Assembly: GCA_029237755.1 (NCBI GenBank)
Contig: JAQZBT010000010.1
Span: 1 to 14,565, forward strand
Origin: Candidatus Saccharimonadota bacterium
GTDB lineage: Bacteria; Patescibacteriota; Saccharimonadia; UBA4664
Direction: 5' to 3'
Length of the DNA stretch: 14,565 bases
Under the pieces are notes generated by a model that was not told the origin of the DNA, did not search any database, and was given only the letters and a program-made list of their open reading frames with translations. The translations under genes were made by a program, and so were the position numbers. Shown piece by piece: positions 1 through 9,628 of the stretch (within the stretch, counting starts at the first letter, position 1; the number at the start of each line of letters is the position of its first letter).

Positions 1-1
1 C

Positions 2-1876
2 AAGGAGCCACGCGTGGCTGCCCGTCTGATGGGTGAGGCCGAAGAAGTCGACGCCAACACGATCGACTTCATGGACGTCTCTTCCAAGCAGATCGTCTCC
101 GTCTCCGCCTCGCTGATTCCCTTCATCGAGCACGACAACGCCAAGCGCGCGCTCATGGGTGCCAACATGCAGAAGCAGGCCGTAGCGCTGATCAAGCCGC
201 AGGCCCCTGTGGTCGGTACCGGCATGGAGGCCACCGTCGCCCGCGACTCCGGCCAGGTCATGCTGGCAGAGCAGGACGGTATCGTGCAGTCCGCCACCGC
301 CCGCGAAATCACCGTTCAATATAAGGACGGCACTACCAAGACCTACGAGCTTACTAACTTCGTCCGTTCCAACGTCGGTACCTCGATCCACCAGAAGTGT
401 GTCGTCTCCGCCGGTGAAGAGATCAAGAAGGGCGACGTCCTGGTCGACGGTATGTCGACCCAGCACGGCGAGTTGGCCCTCGGCCAAAACGTCCTGGTCG
501 CCTTCATGAACTGGAAGGGCTTCAACTTCGAGGACGCCATCGTCCTCTCGCAGCGCCTCGTCAACGACGACCGCTACACCTCGATTCACATTGAGACCCA
601 CACCGTTGACGTCCGTGACACCAAGCTCGGTCCGGAGCAGGTCACCCGTGACATCGCCAACGTCTCCGAAGAGTCCCTCAAGGACCTCGACGAGTCGGGC
701 ATCGTCCGCATCGGCGCCGAAGTCACAGCTGGTGACATCCTCGTCGGTAAGATCACCCCCAAGGGTGAGCAGGAACTGAGCTCGGAAGAGAAGCTGCTCC
801 GCGCCATCTTTGGCGAGAAGGCCCGCGACGTCAAAGACACCTCCCTCCGCCTGCCCAACGGCGAGCGCGGTAAGGTCGTCGGCGTCAAAGTCTTCAGCCG
901 CGAAAACGGCGACGAGCTCCAGGCCGGCGTCATCGAGCAGTACCACGTCTCAGTCGCTCAGATGCGCAAGATCACCATGGGCGACAAGATGGCCGGCCGT
1001 CACGGCAACAAGGGCGTCATCGCCCGTATTCTGCCCGTCGAGGACATGCCTTACCTCGAGGACGGTACCCCCGTCGACATGATCCTCAACCCCCTCGGTG
1101 TCGGTAAGCGTATGAACATCGGTCAGATCTTCGAGACCCAACTTGGTTGGGCCGCCAGCGCCCTCGGTTACACCGTGGCTTCGCCGGTATTCGACGGTGT
1201 TGACCTGCCCGCCATCAAGGCTGAGCTGAAGAAGGCCGGTCTCTCCGAAGACGGCAAGACCCAGCTCTACAACGGCCAGACCGGCGAACCCTTCCAGGAA
1301 CGCACCACGGTCGGTTACAAGTACATGCTCAAGCTCCAGCACATGGTCGACGACAAGATCCACGCCCGCTCGACCGGCCCATACGCCATGGTCACCCAGC
1401 AACCGCTCGGTGGTAAGGCGCAGATGGGTGGTCAGCGCTTCGGTGAGATGGAAGTCTGGGCTCTCGAAGCCTACGGCGCCGCTCACACCCTGCAAGAGAT
1501 TTTGACCATCAAGTCGGACGACGTCGTCGGACGCTCCAAGGCCTACGAGGCCATCATCAAGTCCGAAGAGATCCGTGGCCCGCGCATTCCTGAGTCGTTC
1601 AACGTGCTCGTCAAGGAACTGCAGTCCCTCGGTCTGGCGGTTGATCTCACTACCGGCGGCACCGTCGCCGAAGTTGATGCCGAATCGGTCATCGCCGAAC
1701 GGCTCGACGACGAGATCACCGAACTGGGCTCCGACAAGATTATCGAAGGCGACGCCGTCGTCGCGGACATGCCGCTGGTCGATCTGGCCGCCGGCACCGA
1801 AGACGAGTTTGCCCTCGATGCAGTAGAAGATAGCGACTCAGAATCAGAAGAGTCAGAAGTAACGGTAGAAGGTTAA
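2..1876 (+). CDS. rpoB: RNA polymerase beta subunit, C-terminal half (5' end outside window)
   Basis: Beta subunit of RNA polymerase, which forms half of the active-site cleft. The frame is open from base 2, so about 624 residues are visible and the start lies upstream. A GTG at 14 is internal, because KEPR before it continues the conserved sequence. The fragment begins near the stretch [17 protein letters not shown], runs through the near-invariant block [12 protein letters not shown] (about 980-1015) and [15 protein letters not shown], and reaches the C-terminal clamp block [19 protein letters not shown] (from about 1409), which packs against RpoC. It ends in a very acidic tail of about 25 residues rich in Asp, Glu and Ser. 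The rifampicin region lies upstream and cannot be judged. The stop is 3 bp before rpoC, so the two are cotranscribed. Identification is certain. Confidence 0.98.
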   Translation, partial: KEPRVAARLMGEAEEVDANTIDFMDVSSKQIVSVSASLIPFIEHDNAKRALMGANMQKQAVALIKPQAPVVGTGMEATVARDSGQVMLAEQDGIVQSATAREITVQYKDGTTKTYELTNFVRSNVGTSIHQKCVVSAGEEIKKGDVLVDGMSTQHGELALGQNVLVAFMNWKGFNFEDAIVLSQRLVNDDRYTSIHIETHTVDVRDTKLGPEQVTRDIANVSEESLKDLDESGIVRIGAEVTAGDILVGKITPKGEQELSSEEKLLRAIFGEKARDVKDTSLRLPNGERGKVVGVKVFSRENGDELQAGVIEQYHVSVAQMRKITMGDKMAGRHGNKGVIARILPVEDMPYLEDGTPVDMILNPLGVGKRMNIGQIFETQLGWAASALGYTVASPVFDGVDLPAIKAELKKAGLSEDGKTQLYNGQTGEPFQERTTVGYKYMLKLQHMVDDKIHARSTGPYAMVTQQPLGGKAQMGGQRFGEMEVWALEAYGAAHTLQEILTIKSDDVVGRSKAYEAIIKSEEIRGPRIPESFNVLVKELQSLGLAVDLTTGGTVAEVDAESVIAERLDDEITELGSDKIIEGDAVVADMPLVDLAAGTEDEFALDAVEDSDSESEESEVTVEG

Positions 1877-1879
1877 AGC

Positions 1880-5743
<3,864 letters not shown>

Positions 5744-5762
5744 TACTCTAATCTGATAACGC

Positions 5763-5793
5763 AAAAAACCGCCCCACCAAGGGGCGGTTTTTT
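5763..5793 (+). terminator. Intrinsic terminator of rpoBC
   Basis: A perfect 7-bp GC stem (CCGCCCC 5769-5775, GGGGCGG 5781-5787) with loop ACCAA is followed by six T. Six A precede the stem, so it can extend to 13 bp and may also work on the opposite strand. It ends the rpoBC transcript and insulates the cohesin genes downstream. Confidence 0.95.
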
Positions 5794-5800
5794 AGTGTGA

Positions 5801-5814
5801 GCAGCAATACGTAC
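5801..5814 (-). repeat. Inverted partial copy of the 32-bp repeat
   Basis: GCAGCAATACGTAC matches the reverse complement of 5868-5881 (end of repeat unit 1) at 13 of 14 positions. A looser match (AAGC, then TGG) continues to about 5828, which suggests a decayed third copy in opposite orientation. The two arms could form a hairpin with a loop of about 53 nt. Confidence 0.55.
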
Positions 5815-5849
5815 GACGAAGCGTTTGGGGAAGGGACACGGTGTTAGCA

Positions 5850-5913
5850 GACCAGATGGCTTGCGGAGTACGAATTGCTGCGACCAGATTGGCTTGCGGA
5901 GTACGGATTCTGC
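5850..5913. repeat. Tandem pair of 32-bp near-identical repeats
   Basis: Unit 1 is 5850-5881 and unit 2 is 5882-5913. Both begin GACCAGAT, contain GGCTTGCGGAGTACG (one A/G difference at its last base plus one) and end CTGC. Aligned, they differ by one substitution and two single-base indels. The units abut with no spacer. The function is unknown. They lie between the rpoC terminator and the first cohesin gene, so they could be a regulatory element or a dispersed intergenic repeat. Confidence 0.85.
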
Positions 5914-5944
5914 GATATTTTTGGTGTTGCAAACTCCTCAACAT

Positions 5945-5956
5945 AAGCTTAAGCTT
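5945..5956. promoter_or_regulatory. 12-bp perfect palindrome, possible operator
   Basis: AAGCTTAAGCTT is its own reverse complement and also a tandem AAGCTT doublet, 19 bp before the chosen start at 5976. It overlaps a weak promoter candidate, TTGCAA (5927-5932), 17 bp, TAAGCT (5950-5955). A regulator site is possible, but nothing else supports it. Confidence 0.3.
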
Positions 5957-5975
5957 TATGACAAAAGAAGTGATT

Positions 5976-6491
5976 ATGAGTACAAAGAGTAAATCCTCCA
6001 TCAAGCTCCCTTCCGGCTGGCCCTGGCTCGTCGGAATTATCGTGGTTGTCGGCCTGCTAGTGGCCCACTACTTTACCAAACCGGCGCTCCAGCGCCTGCA
6101 TAACTCCGCGCAGACACCTGCCTCAATGGGTAGTGTCCTGCGCTACGAGATCCGTGAAGACAGCGGCGCGACGGCCGTTAACGCGGTGCACGTGAAGGGG
6201 ACATACTCGACCGATGCCCTCGAATTCGTCGGCGTGGACGGCGTTGGCTCTGACTTTGCCATCGCCACCGAGACCAAAGGCGACGGCGGCAAGTTTAGCG
6301 TCGCGCGGGGTTCCATTCAGTCCGTGAAGGGCGACCGCCTCGTAGCAACATTACTGTTCAAGAGCCGCGGCGGCGAGATCCCGCCGGCCGTCACCGTATC
6401 TACTGGTGAGACTATTCTGGTTGCGACCGAAACTTCAACTAACATCGTCGGTACGCCAAGCACAAAAGTGTACGTTAAGGAGCCAAAATGA
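5976..6491 (+). CDS. Membrane-anchored cohesin-like domain protein
   Basis: A 171-residue protein with a short basic N-terminus, one hydrophobic segment (about residues 16-31) and an extracytoplasmic domain. There is no clear AxA cleavage site, so it probably stays as a membrane anchor. Residues about 53-168 resemble a cohesin (beta-sandwich) domain and share with the two other cohesin-like proteins here the pattern VNAV, then aromatic or Leu-Phe positions, SDFA, ARG, and GDRLVATLLF. The match is weaker than for the next gene. The start at 5976 is chosen because AGAAG (5966-5970) precedes it and the next gene also begins MSTK. ATG 5958 would add six residues, and GTG 5841 would translate the repeats. 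The stop TGA overlaps the next ATG (ATGA), so the two are translationally coupled. It may be a cell-surface receptor for a dockerin, which is inference. Confidence 0.75.
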   Translation: MSTKSKSSIKLPSGWPWLVGIIVVVGLLVAHYFTKPALQRLHNSAQTPASMGSVLRYEIREDSGATAVNAVHVKGTYSTDALEFVGVDGVGSDFAIATETKGDGGKFSVARGSIQSVKGDRLVATLLFKSRGGEIPPAVTVSTGETILVATETSTNIVGTPSTKVYVKEPK

Positions 6492-7999
6492 GCACGAAGA
6501 AATCCGCCAGTCTGGTCAGCAAACGCGGCAAGTTTGACCGCCGATTGCTGCTACTGATCCTGCCCGCAGTAATTTTGCTCGGTTATGTCGTCTCGACGAC
6601 TCGTGCCGCCGCCGGATCGCTCTACCTCACACCCGCCAACGCAGTCGTAGCCAACACCGCTACCTTCACCGTACAGGTCCGTGAATCCAGTGGCACCGAC
6701 CCGGTCAACGCCGTCCAGGCTAACCTCACTTACGATGCGACCAAGCTCGACTTCGTCAGCATCAGTGATACCGGCTCGGCCTTTGCGACTGCCGCCGAAG
6801 GCACCGGTGGGGCCGGCGTGGTCAAGATCGCCCGCGGTAACGTCACCGCCGTGACCGGCGACCAGCTGGTGGCTACGGTCACTTTCCGCAGCAAGATCTC
6901 CAGCGGCACCGCCGCCGTCGACTTCTCAGTTGGCTCAGCTCTGGTCCGCTCGACCGACAACGTCGACATTCTGGTCACCAAGACCGGCGGTACCTACGGT
7001 CCCGATAGTGCACCGCCCACGGCCCCGACCAACCTTACCACGTCCAATCTCACCGGTACGGCCGCCACCCTGTCGTGGTCCGGCTCGACCGATAACGTCG
7101 GTGTCACCGGCTACCGTGTCTACCGCAACAACGTTCTGCGCACCACCCAAACCGGACTGACCTACACAGACACCGGCCTCACCATGAGCACCACCTACTC
7201 CTACACTGTCAGTGCCATCGACGCCGCCGGCAACGAATCAGCCAAGACGGCCGCACTCTCGGTCACCACCAAGGACACTGCTGCTCCTTCAGTACCTTCC
7301 ATCTCCGCCATCTCCGCGCCCACTTCCAGCACAGTCTCACTCTCTTGGTCCGCCAGTACCGACACGGGTGGTTCCGGGCTGAAGGGCTACAAGGTCTACC
7401 GCAACGGCGGCGCCACCGCGATCGCCAGCCCTACGAGTACTTCATACACTGACCAGACCGTAGTCGGCAGCACCACCTACTCATACACCGTGAGCGCCAT
7501 CGACAACGCCAACAACGAGTCCGCCAAGTCGGCCGCCTCATCCGTCACCACGCCGGCTCCGCCCGACACCACCGCTCCTTCCGTACCTGCGAGCTTCCGC
7601 AGCACCGGCACCTCCCTCACCTCGATCTCCCTGGCCTGGAATGCCTCGACCGACAATGTGGGCGTCACCGGCTACCGCATCTCTGAAGGCACCGCTGTCG
7701 TCGCCAACGTTGCCGGACTTAGCTACACGCACGGCAACCTCACGCCAGGCACCTCTCACTCGTACACGGTGCAGGCATACGACGCCGCCGGTAACGTATC
7801 TGCAGCCACTGCCGTTCTCACCGTCTCGACTCTGCCCCTCAAGAAGGGTGACGTGAACGGCGACAACTCGGTCGACATCTTCGACCTCAGCGCCTTCCTG
7901 GCCACATGGAACACCACTAGCTCAGCTAGCGACTTCAATAAGGACGGAACCGTCGACATCTTCGACCTCAGCATCCTGCTCACCAACTGGGGCGCATAA
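6488..7999 (+). CDS. Secreted cohesin-FN3-FN3-FN3-dockerin protein
   Basis: A 503-residue surface protein. A basic N-terminus and hydrophobic segment (about 19-36) precede an Ala-rich possible cleavage site (RAAAG, 39-43). A cohesin-like domain spans about 44-170 (VNAVQANLTY, IARGN, GDQLVATVTF). Three fibronectin type III domains follow at about 175-262, 265-356 and 361-448, each with the SYTV core strand; the first and third share STDNVGVTGYR. The C-terminus (453-503) is a type I-like dockerin with two calcium loops: D455/N457/D459/S461/D463/D466 and D482/N484/D486/T488/D490/D493. Start: TAAGGAG (6476-6482) lies 5 nt before the ATG, which overlaps the preceding stop. Cohesin and dockerin normally bind each other between proteins, so having both permits self-assembly or docking to the neighbouring cohesins. 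No catalytic domain is visible, so a structural or adhesive role is more likely than a cellulosome. Confidence 0.9.
   Translation: MSTKKSASLVSKRGKFDRRLLLLILPAVILLGYVVSTTRAAAGSLYLTPANAVVANTATFTVQVRESSGTDPVNAVQANLTYDATKLDFVSISDTGSAFATAAEGTGGAGVVKIARGNVTAVTGDQLVATVTFRSKISSGTAAVDFSVGSALVRSTDNVDILVTKTGGTYGPDSAPPTAPTNLTTSNLTGTAATLSWSGSTDNVGVTGYRVYRNNVLRTTQTGLTYTDTGLTMSTTYSYTVSAIDAAGNESAKTAALSVTTKDTAAPSVPSISAISAPTSSTVSLSWSASTDTGGSGLKGYKVYRNGGATAIASPTSTSYTDQTVVGSTTYSYTVSAIDNANNESAKSAASSVTTPAPPDTTAPSVPASFRSTGTSLTSISLAWNASTDNVGVTGYRISEGTAVVANVAGLSYTHGNLTPGTSHSYTVQAYDAAGNVSAATAVLTVSTLPLKKGDVNGDNSVDIFDLSAFLATWNTTSSASDFNKDGTVDIFDLSILLTNWGA
7871..7972 (+). repeat. Duplicated dockerin segment
   Basis: The two dockerin loops share an identical 21-nt run, at 7871-7891 and 7952-7972, encoding VDIFDLS in both. 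Identity at third codon positions points to a recent duplication, gene conversion or strong constraint on both halves. Confidence 0.85.
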
Positions 8000-8015
8000 G
8001 TACCCGCCAGTTACC

Positions 8016-8045
8016 GAAGGAGTCTCCCACAGCGGAGACTCCTTC
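8016..8045 (+). terminator. Hairpin after the dockerin gene (terminator without U-tract)
   Basis: GAAGGAGTCTCC (8016-8027) pairs perfectly over 12 bp with 8034-8045 around the loop CACAGC. It starts 17 bp after the stop at 7999. Only CTATT follows instead of a T run, so this may be a weak or factor-assisted terminator or an mRNA 3'-end stabiliser. Confidence 0.6.
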
Positions 8046-8064
8046 CTATTGGTACCTCAACTGA

Positions 8065-8093
8065 TTGACGCAGCAGGCGAAATAGGGTAACAT
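8065..8093 (+). promoter_or_regulatory. Sigma-70-type promoter for rpsL-rpsG
   Basis: TTGACG (8065-8070) and TAACAT (8088-8093) are separated by exactly 17 bp. The predicted start near 8100 leaves a leader of about 30 nt before rpsL. It lies just downstream of the hairpin closing the previous unit. Confidence 0.75.
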
Positions 8094-8130
8094 TCAAGAC
8101 TGCAAGCCAACTTTAAGGACAAATTGTTTA

Positions 8131-8547
8131 GTGCCCACGATTAACCAACTTTTGCGCAAGCCCCGTAAGGACCCGAAGAAGAAGTCTTCGACTCCGGCTC
8201 TCGCGCGCGTACACAACTCGCTCCAGAACCGCACGTACAACCTACACTCTCCGTTCATGCGCGGCGTCTGCGTCAAGGTTGGTACCATGACTCCTCGTAA
8301 GCCTAACTCGGCTCTGCGTAAGTTTGCCCGCGTTCGCCTGACCAACGGCATGGAAGTCACGGCCTACATCCCCGGAATCGGCCACAACCTGCAGGAGCAC
8401 TCCGTGGTCCTGATCCAGGGCGGCGGTCCCAAGGACCTCGCCGGTGTGCGCTACACAGTTGTCCGCGGCGCGCTCGACACCGCTGGTGTAGCCAAGCGTA
8501 AGCAAGGCCGCTCTAAGTACGGCGCCAAGAAAGAGAAGAGCGCCTAG
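8131..8547 (+). CDS. rpsL: 30S ribosomal protein S12
   Basis: S12 of the small subunit decoding centre, 138 residues. The GTG start at 8131 gives the canonical N-terminus MPTINQL; TAAGGA (8114-8119) lies 11 nt upstream. It has the roughly 13-residue insertion after PAL (about 23-44) typical of Gram-positive-length S12, then the loops [11 protein letters not shown] and [12 protein letters not shown], and the C-terminal RSKYGAKK. R56 replaces the Lys known as E. coli K42, M. tuberculosis K43 and B. subtilis K56, whose change to Arg gives streptomycin resistance. In the second loop, K101 and D102 (E. coli K87, D88) are kept, but the equivalents of R85, V86 and P90 are Gly, Pro and Ala. It is the first gene of the rpsL-rpsG unit. 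Confidence 0.98.
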   Translation: MPTINQLLRKPRKDPKKKSSTPALARVHNSLQNRTYNLHSPFMRGVCVKVGTMTPRKPNSALRKFARVRLTNGMEVTAYIPGIGHNLQEHSVVLIQGGGPKDLAGVRYTVVRGALDTAGVAKRKQGRSKYGAKKEKSA

Positions 8548-8575
8548 CTCTCTCGCAATAATCAACCAAGCATCA

Positions 8576-8590
8576 GCCGCCCCCGGCGGC
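8576..8590 (+). other. Small GC hairpin between rpsL and rpsG
   Basis: GCCGCC (8576-8581) and GGCGGC (8585-8590) pair around a CCC loop, 10 bp before the rpsG Shine-Dalgarno. No T run follows, so it is not a terminator. In E. coli the rpsL-rpsG gap carries the S7 feedback-repression site, so a similar role or an RNA-processing role is possible but unproven. Confidence 0.45.
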
Positions 8591-8612
8591 AGTATTCTGA
8601 AAGGAGAAGCCG

Positions 8613-9089
8613 ATGCCTCGCAAGAAAACCAAATCATTTAAGCGCGCTCTCGAACCCGACCTGCGCTACAACAACCTTATGGTCACCAAGATGATCAATA
8701 AGATCATGCAGGACGGCAAGAAGCGCCTGGCCGAGTCTCTCATCTACGAGGCTCTCGCCACCGCCGAGTCAAAGGCCAAGACCCCGGCCGTCGAGATCTT
8801 CGAAGCCGCCATCAAGAACGTCGCTCCCGCCGTCCAAGTGAAGGCCAAGCGTATCGGCGGTGCCACCTACCAGGTTCCGATGGAAGTCCGCGGCGACCGC
8901 AAGATCCACCTCGCCATGACGTGGATCCTGACCGCTGCCCGCACCAAGTCCGGCAAGAGCTTCGACCAGCGCCTCGCTGACGAGCTGCTCAACGCCTACA
9001 ACAACACCGGCGACGCCATCAAGAAGCGCGAAGACACTCACCGCATGGCCGAGGCCAACAAGGCCTTTGCCCACTTCGCCCGCTACTAA
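8613..9089 (+). CDS. rpsG: 30S ribosomal protein S7
   Basis: S7, the primary binding protein of the 16S rRNA 3' domain that nucleates 30S head assembly, 158 residues (family about 156). The ATG at 8613 is preceded by AAGGAGA (8601-8607) at 5 nt spacing. The N-terminus MPRKK, the early helix NLMVTKMINKIMQDGKK, the beta-hairpin GGATYQVPMEVR (residues about 81-92), and the C-terminal HRMAEANKAFAHFARY are characteristic. It lies 65 nt after rpsL and is presumably cotranscribed. Unlike the classic str operon, fusA does not follow: a terminator comes directly after, and fusA lies about 4.9 kb away. No oddities are seen in the protein itself. Confidence 0.98.
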   Translation: MPRKKTKSFKRALEPDLRYNNLMVTKMINKIMQDGKKRLAESLIYEALATAESKAKTPAVEIFEAAIKNVAPAVQVKAKRIGGATYQVPMEVRGDRKIHLAMTWILTAARTKSGKSFDQRLADELLNAYNNTGDAIKKREDTHRMAEANKAFAHFARY

Positions 9090-9105
9090 GCCAAAAAATC
9101 ACAGG

Positions 9106-9129
9106 AAGCCGCACTCGATGCGGCTTTTT
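9106..9129 (+). terminator. Intrinsic terminator of rpsL-rpsG
   Basis: AAGCCGCA (9106-9113) pairs with TGCGGCTT (9119-9126) around the loop CTCGA, ending in TTTTT (9125-9129). It closes the rpsL-rpsG unit 17 bp after the rpsG stop. Confidence 0.93.
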
Positions 9130-9137
9130 GTTATGCT
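9129..9137 (+). promoter_or_regulatory. Extended -10 promoter for the DUF296 gene
   Basis: TGTTATGCT is a TGn-TATGCT extended -10. Its first T is the last T of the terminator tract. Only 6 nt separate it from the ATG at 9144, so transcription should start at or next to the start codon. No -35 match is visible. Confidence 0.6.
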
Positions 9138-9143
9138 TGAGTT

Positions 9144-9578
9144 ATGAAATTCGCCAGCCTCAACGACCACACTTTTGCCCTTCGCCTCGAGCTGGGCGAG
9201 GATGTTCATACGTCTGTCCAAAACTTCTGCTCCTCCCACGCCATCAAAAACGCCGCCGTGCAGGGCATCGGTTCGGTGCAGCACCCGACCATCGCGCACT
9301 ACTCGGTGGTCACCAAGGAGTTCACCGACGCCAAGCTCGATGGCATCTACGAAGCCACCTCGCTCCTGGGCAACGTCTCACTGGTCGACAGCAAGCCCTT
9401 CGCCCATCTTCACGTGACGCTCACTGGACCCGACATGATCGCCAAGGGCGGTCACTTGGTGAAAGGGGAGTGCTCAGCCACGCTCGAGCTCATCATTACC
9501 TCCTACACTACCGACCACTCCAAGAGCCACGACGAAGCCGTCGGTCTAAAAGTCTGGGACTTCAAGGAGACAGCGTGA
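9144..9578 (+). CDS. PPC/DUF296 domain protein
   Basis: A 144-residue single-domain protein of the PPC (plants and prokaryotes conserved, DUF296) family. Seen: GEDV near residue 18, GIGSVQHPTIAHY (41-53), a YEATSLLGNVSL strand (69-80), HLH (88-90), GGHL (102-105), and a final beta strand ATLELIITSY. The His residues of the HLH and GGH motifs match putative metal ligands of bacterial members, which form trimers. The function of stand-alone bacterial PPC proteins is poorly known; the DNA-binding role of plant AHL proteins needs an AT-hook, and none is present. The ATG has no Shine-Dalgarno and is probably read from a leaderless transcript. It stops with TGA, which supports the standard code. 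The ABC-F gene follows after 50 bp with its own promoter. Confidence 0.88.
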   Translation: MKFASLNDHTFALRLELGEDVHTSVQNFCSSHAIKNAAVQGIGSVQHPTIAHYSVVTKEFTDAKLDGIYEATSLLGNVSLVDSKPFAHLHVTLTGPDMIAKGGHLVKGECSATLELIITSYTTDHSKSHDEAVGLKVWDFKETA

Positions 9579-9607
9579 CGACCCTCGCCCGCGCGCACTA
9601 GCCCGCG

Positions 9608-9616
9608 TGGTACAAT
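9608..9616 (+). promoter_or_regulatory. Extended -10 promoter for the ABC-F gene
   Basis: TGGTACAAT is a TGn-TACAAT extended -10 ending 12 nt before the ATG at 9629. The leader would be only about 5-6 nt and holds no Shine-Dalgarno. No convincing -35 is present. Confidence 0.6.
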
Positions 9617-9628
9617 TAGCCGCGCATT

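Noticed and set aside
5850..5913. CRISPR-like repeats
   Set aside because: There are only two units and they abut without spacers. No cas genes are in the window.
5841..5975. Upstream extension of the first cohesin gene from GTG 5841 (adds 45 residues)
   Set aside because: It translates the tandem 32-bp repeats and the palindrome, has no Shine-Dalgarno, and puts an unrelated sequence before the membrane anchor. ATG 5976 matches the MSTK start of the next gene and has AGAAG upstream.
6488..7999. Classical cellulosome scaffold
   Set aside because: There is no carbohydrate-binding or glycoside hydrolase domain, only one cohesin per protein, and no nearby dockerin-bearing enzymes. A structural or adhesive role fits better.
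8131..8547. The 13-residue insertion in S12 as a novelty
   Set aside because: The same insertion is present in Gram-positive-length S12 such as that of Bacillus subtilis, so it is ordinary.
5976..9578. Alternative genetic code with UGA as an amino acid
   Set aside because: TGA ends the 171-residue protein and the DUF296 protein at the expected family ends, and no conserved frame is interrupted by TGA.
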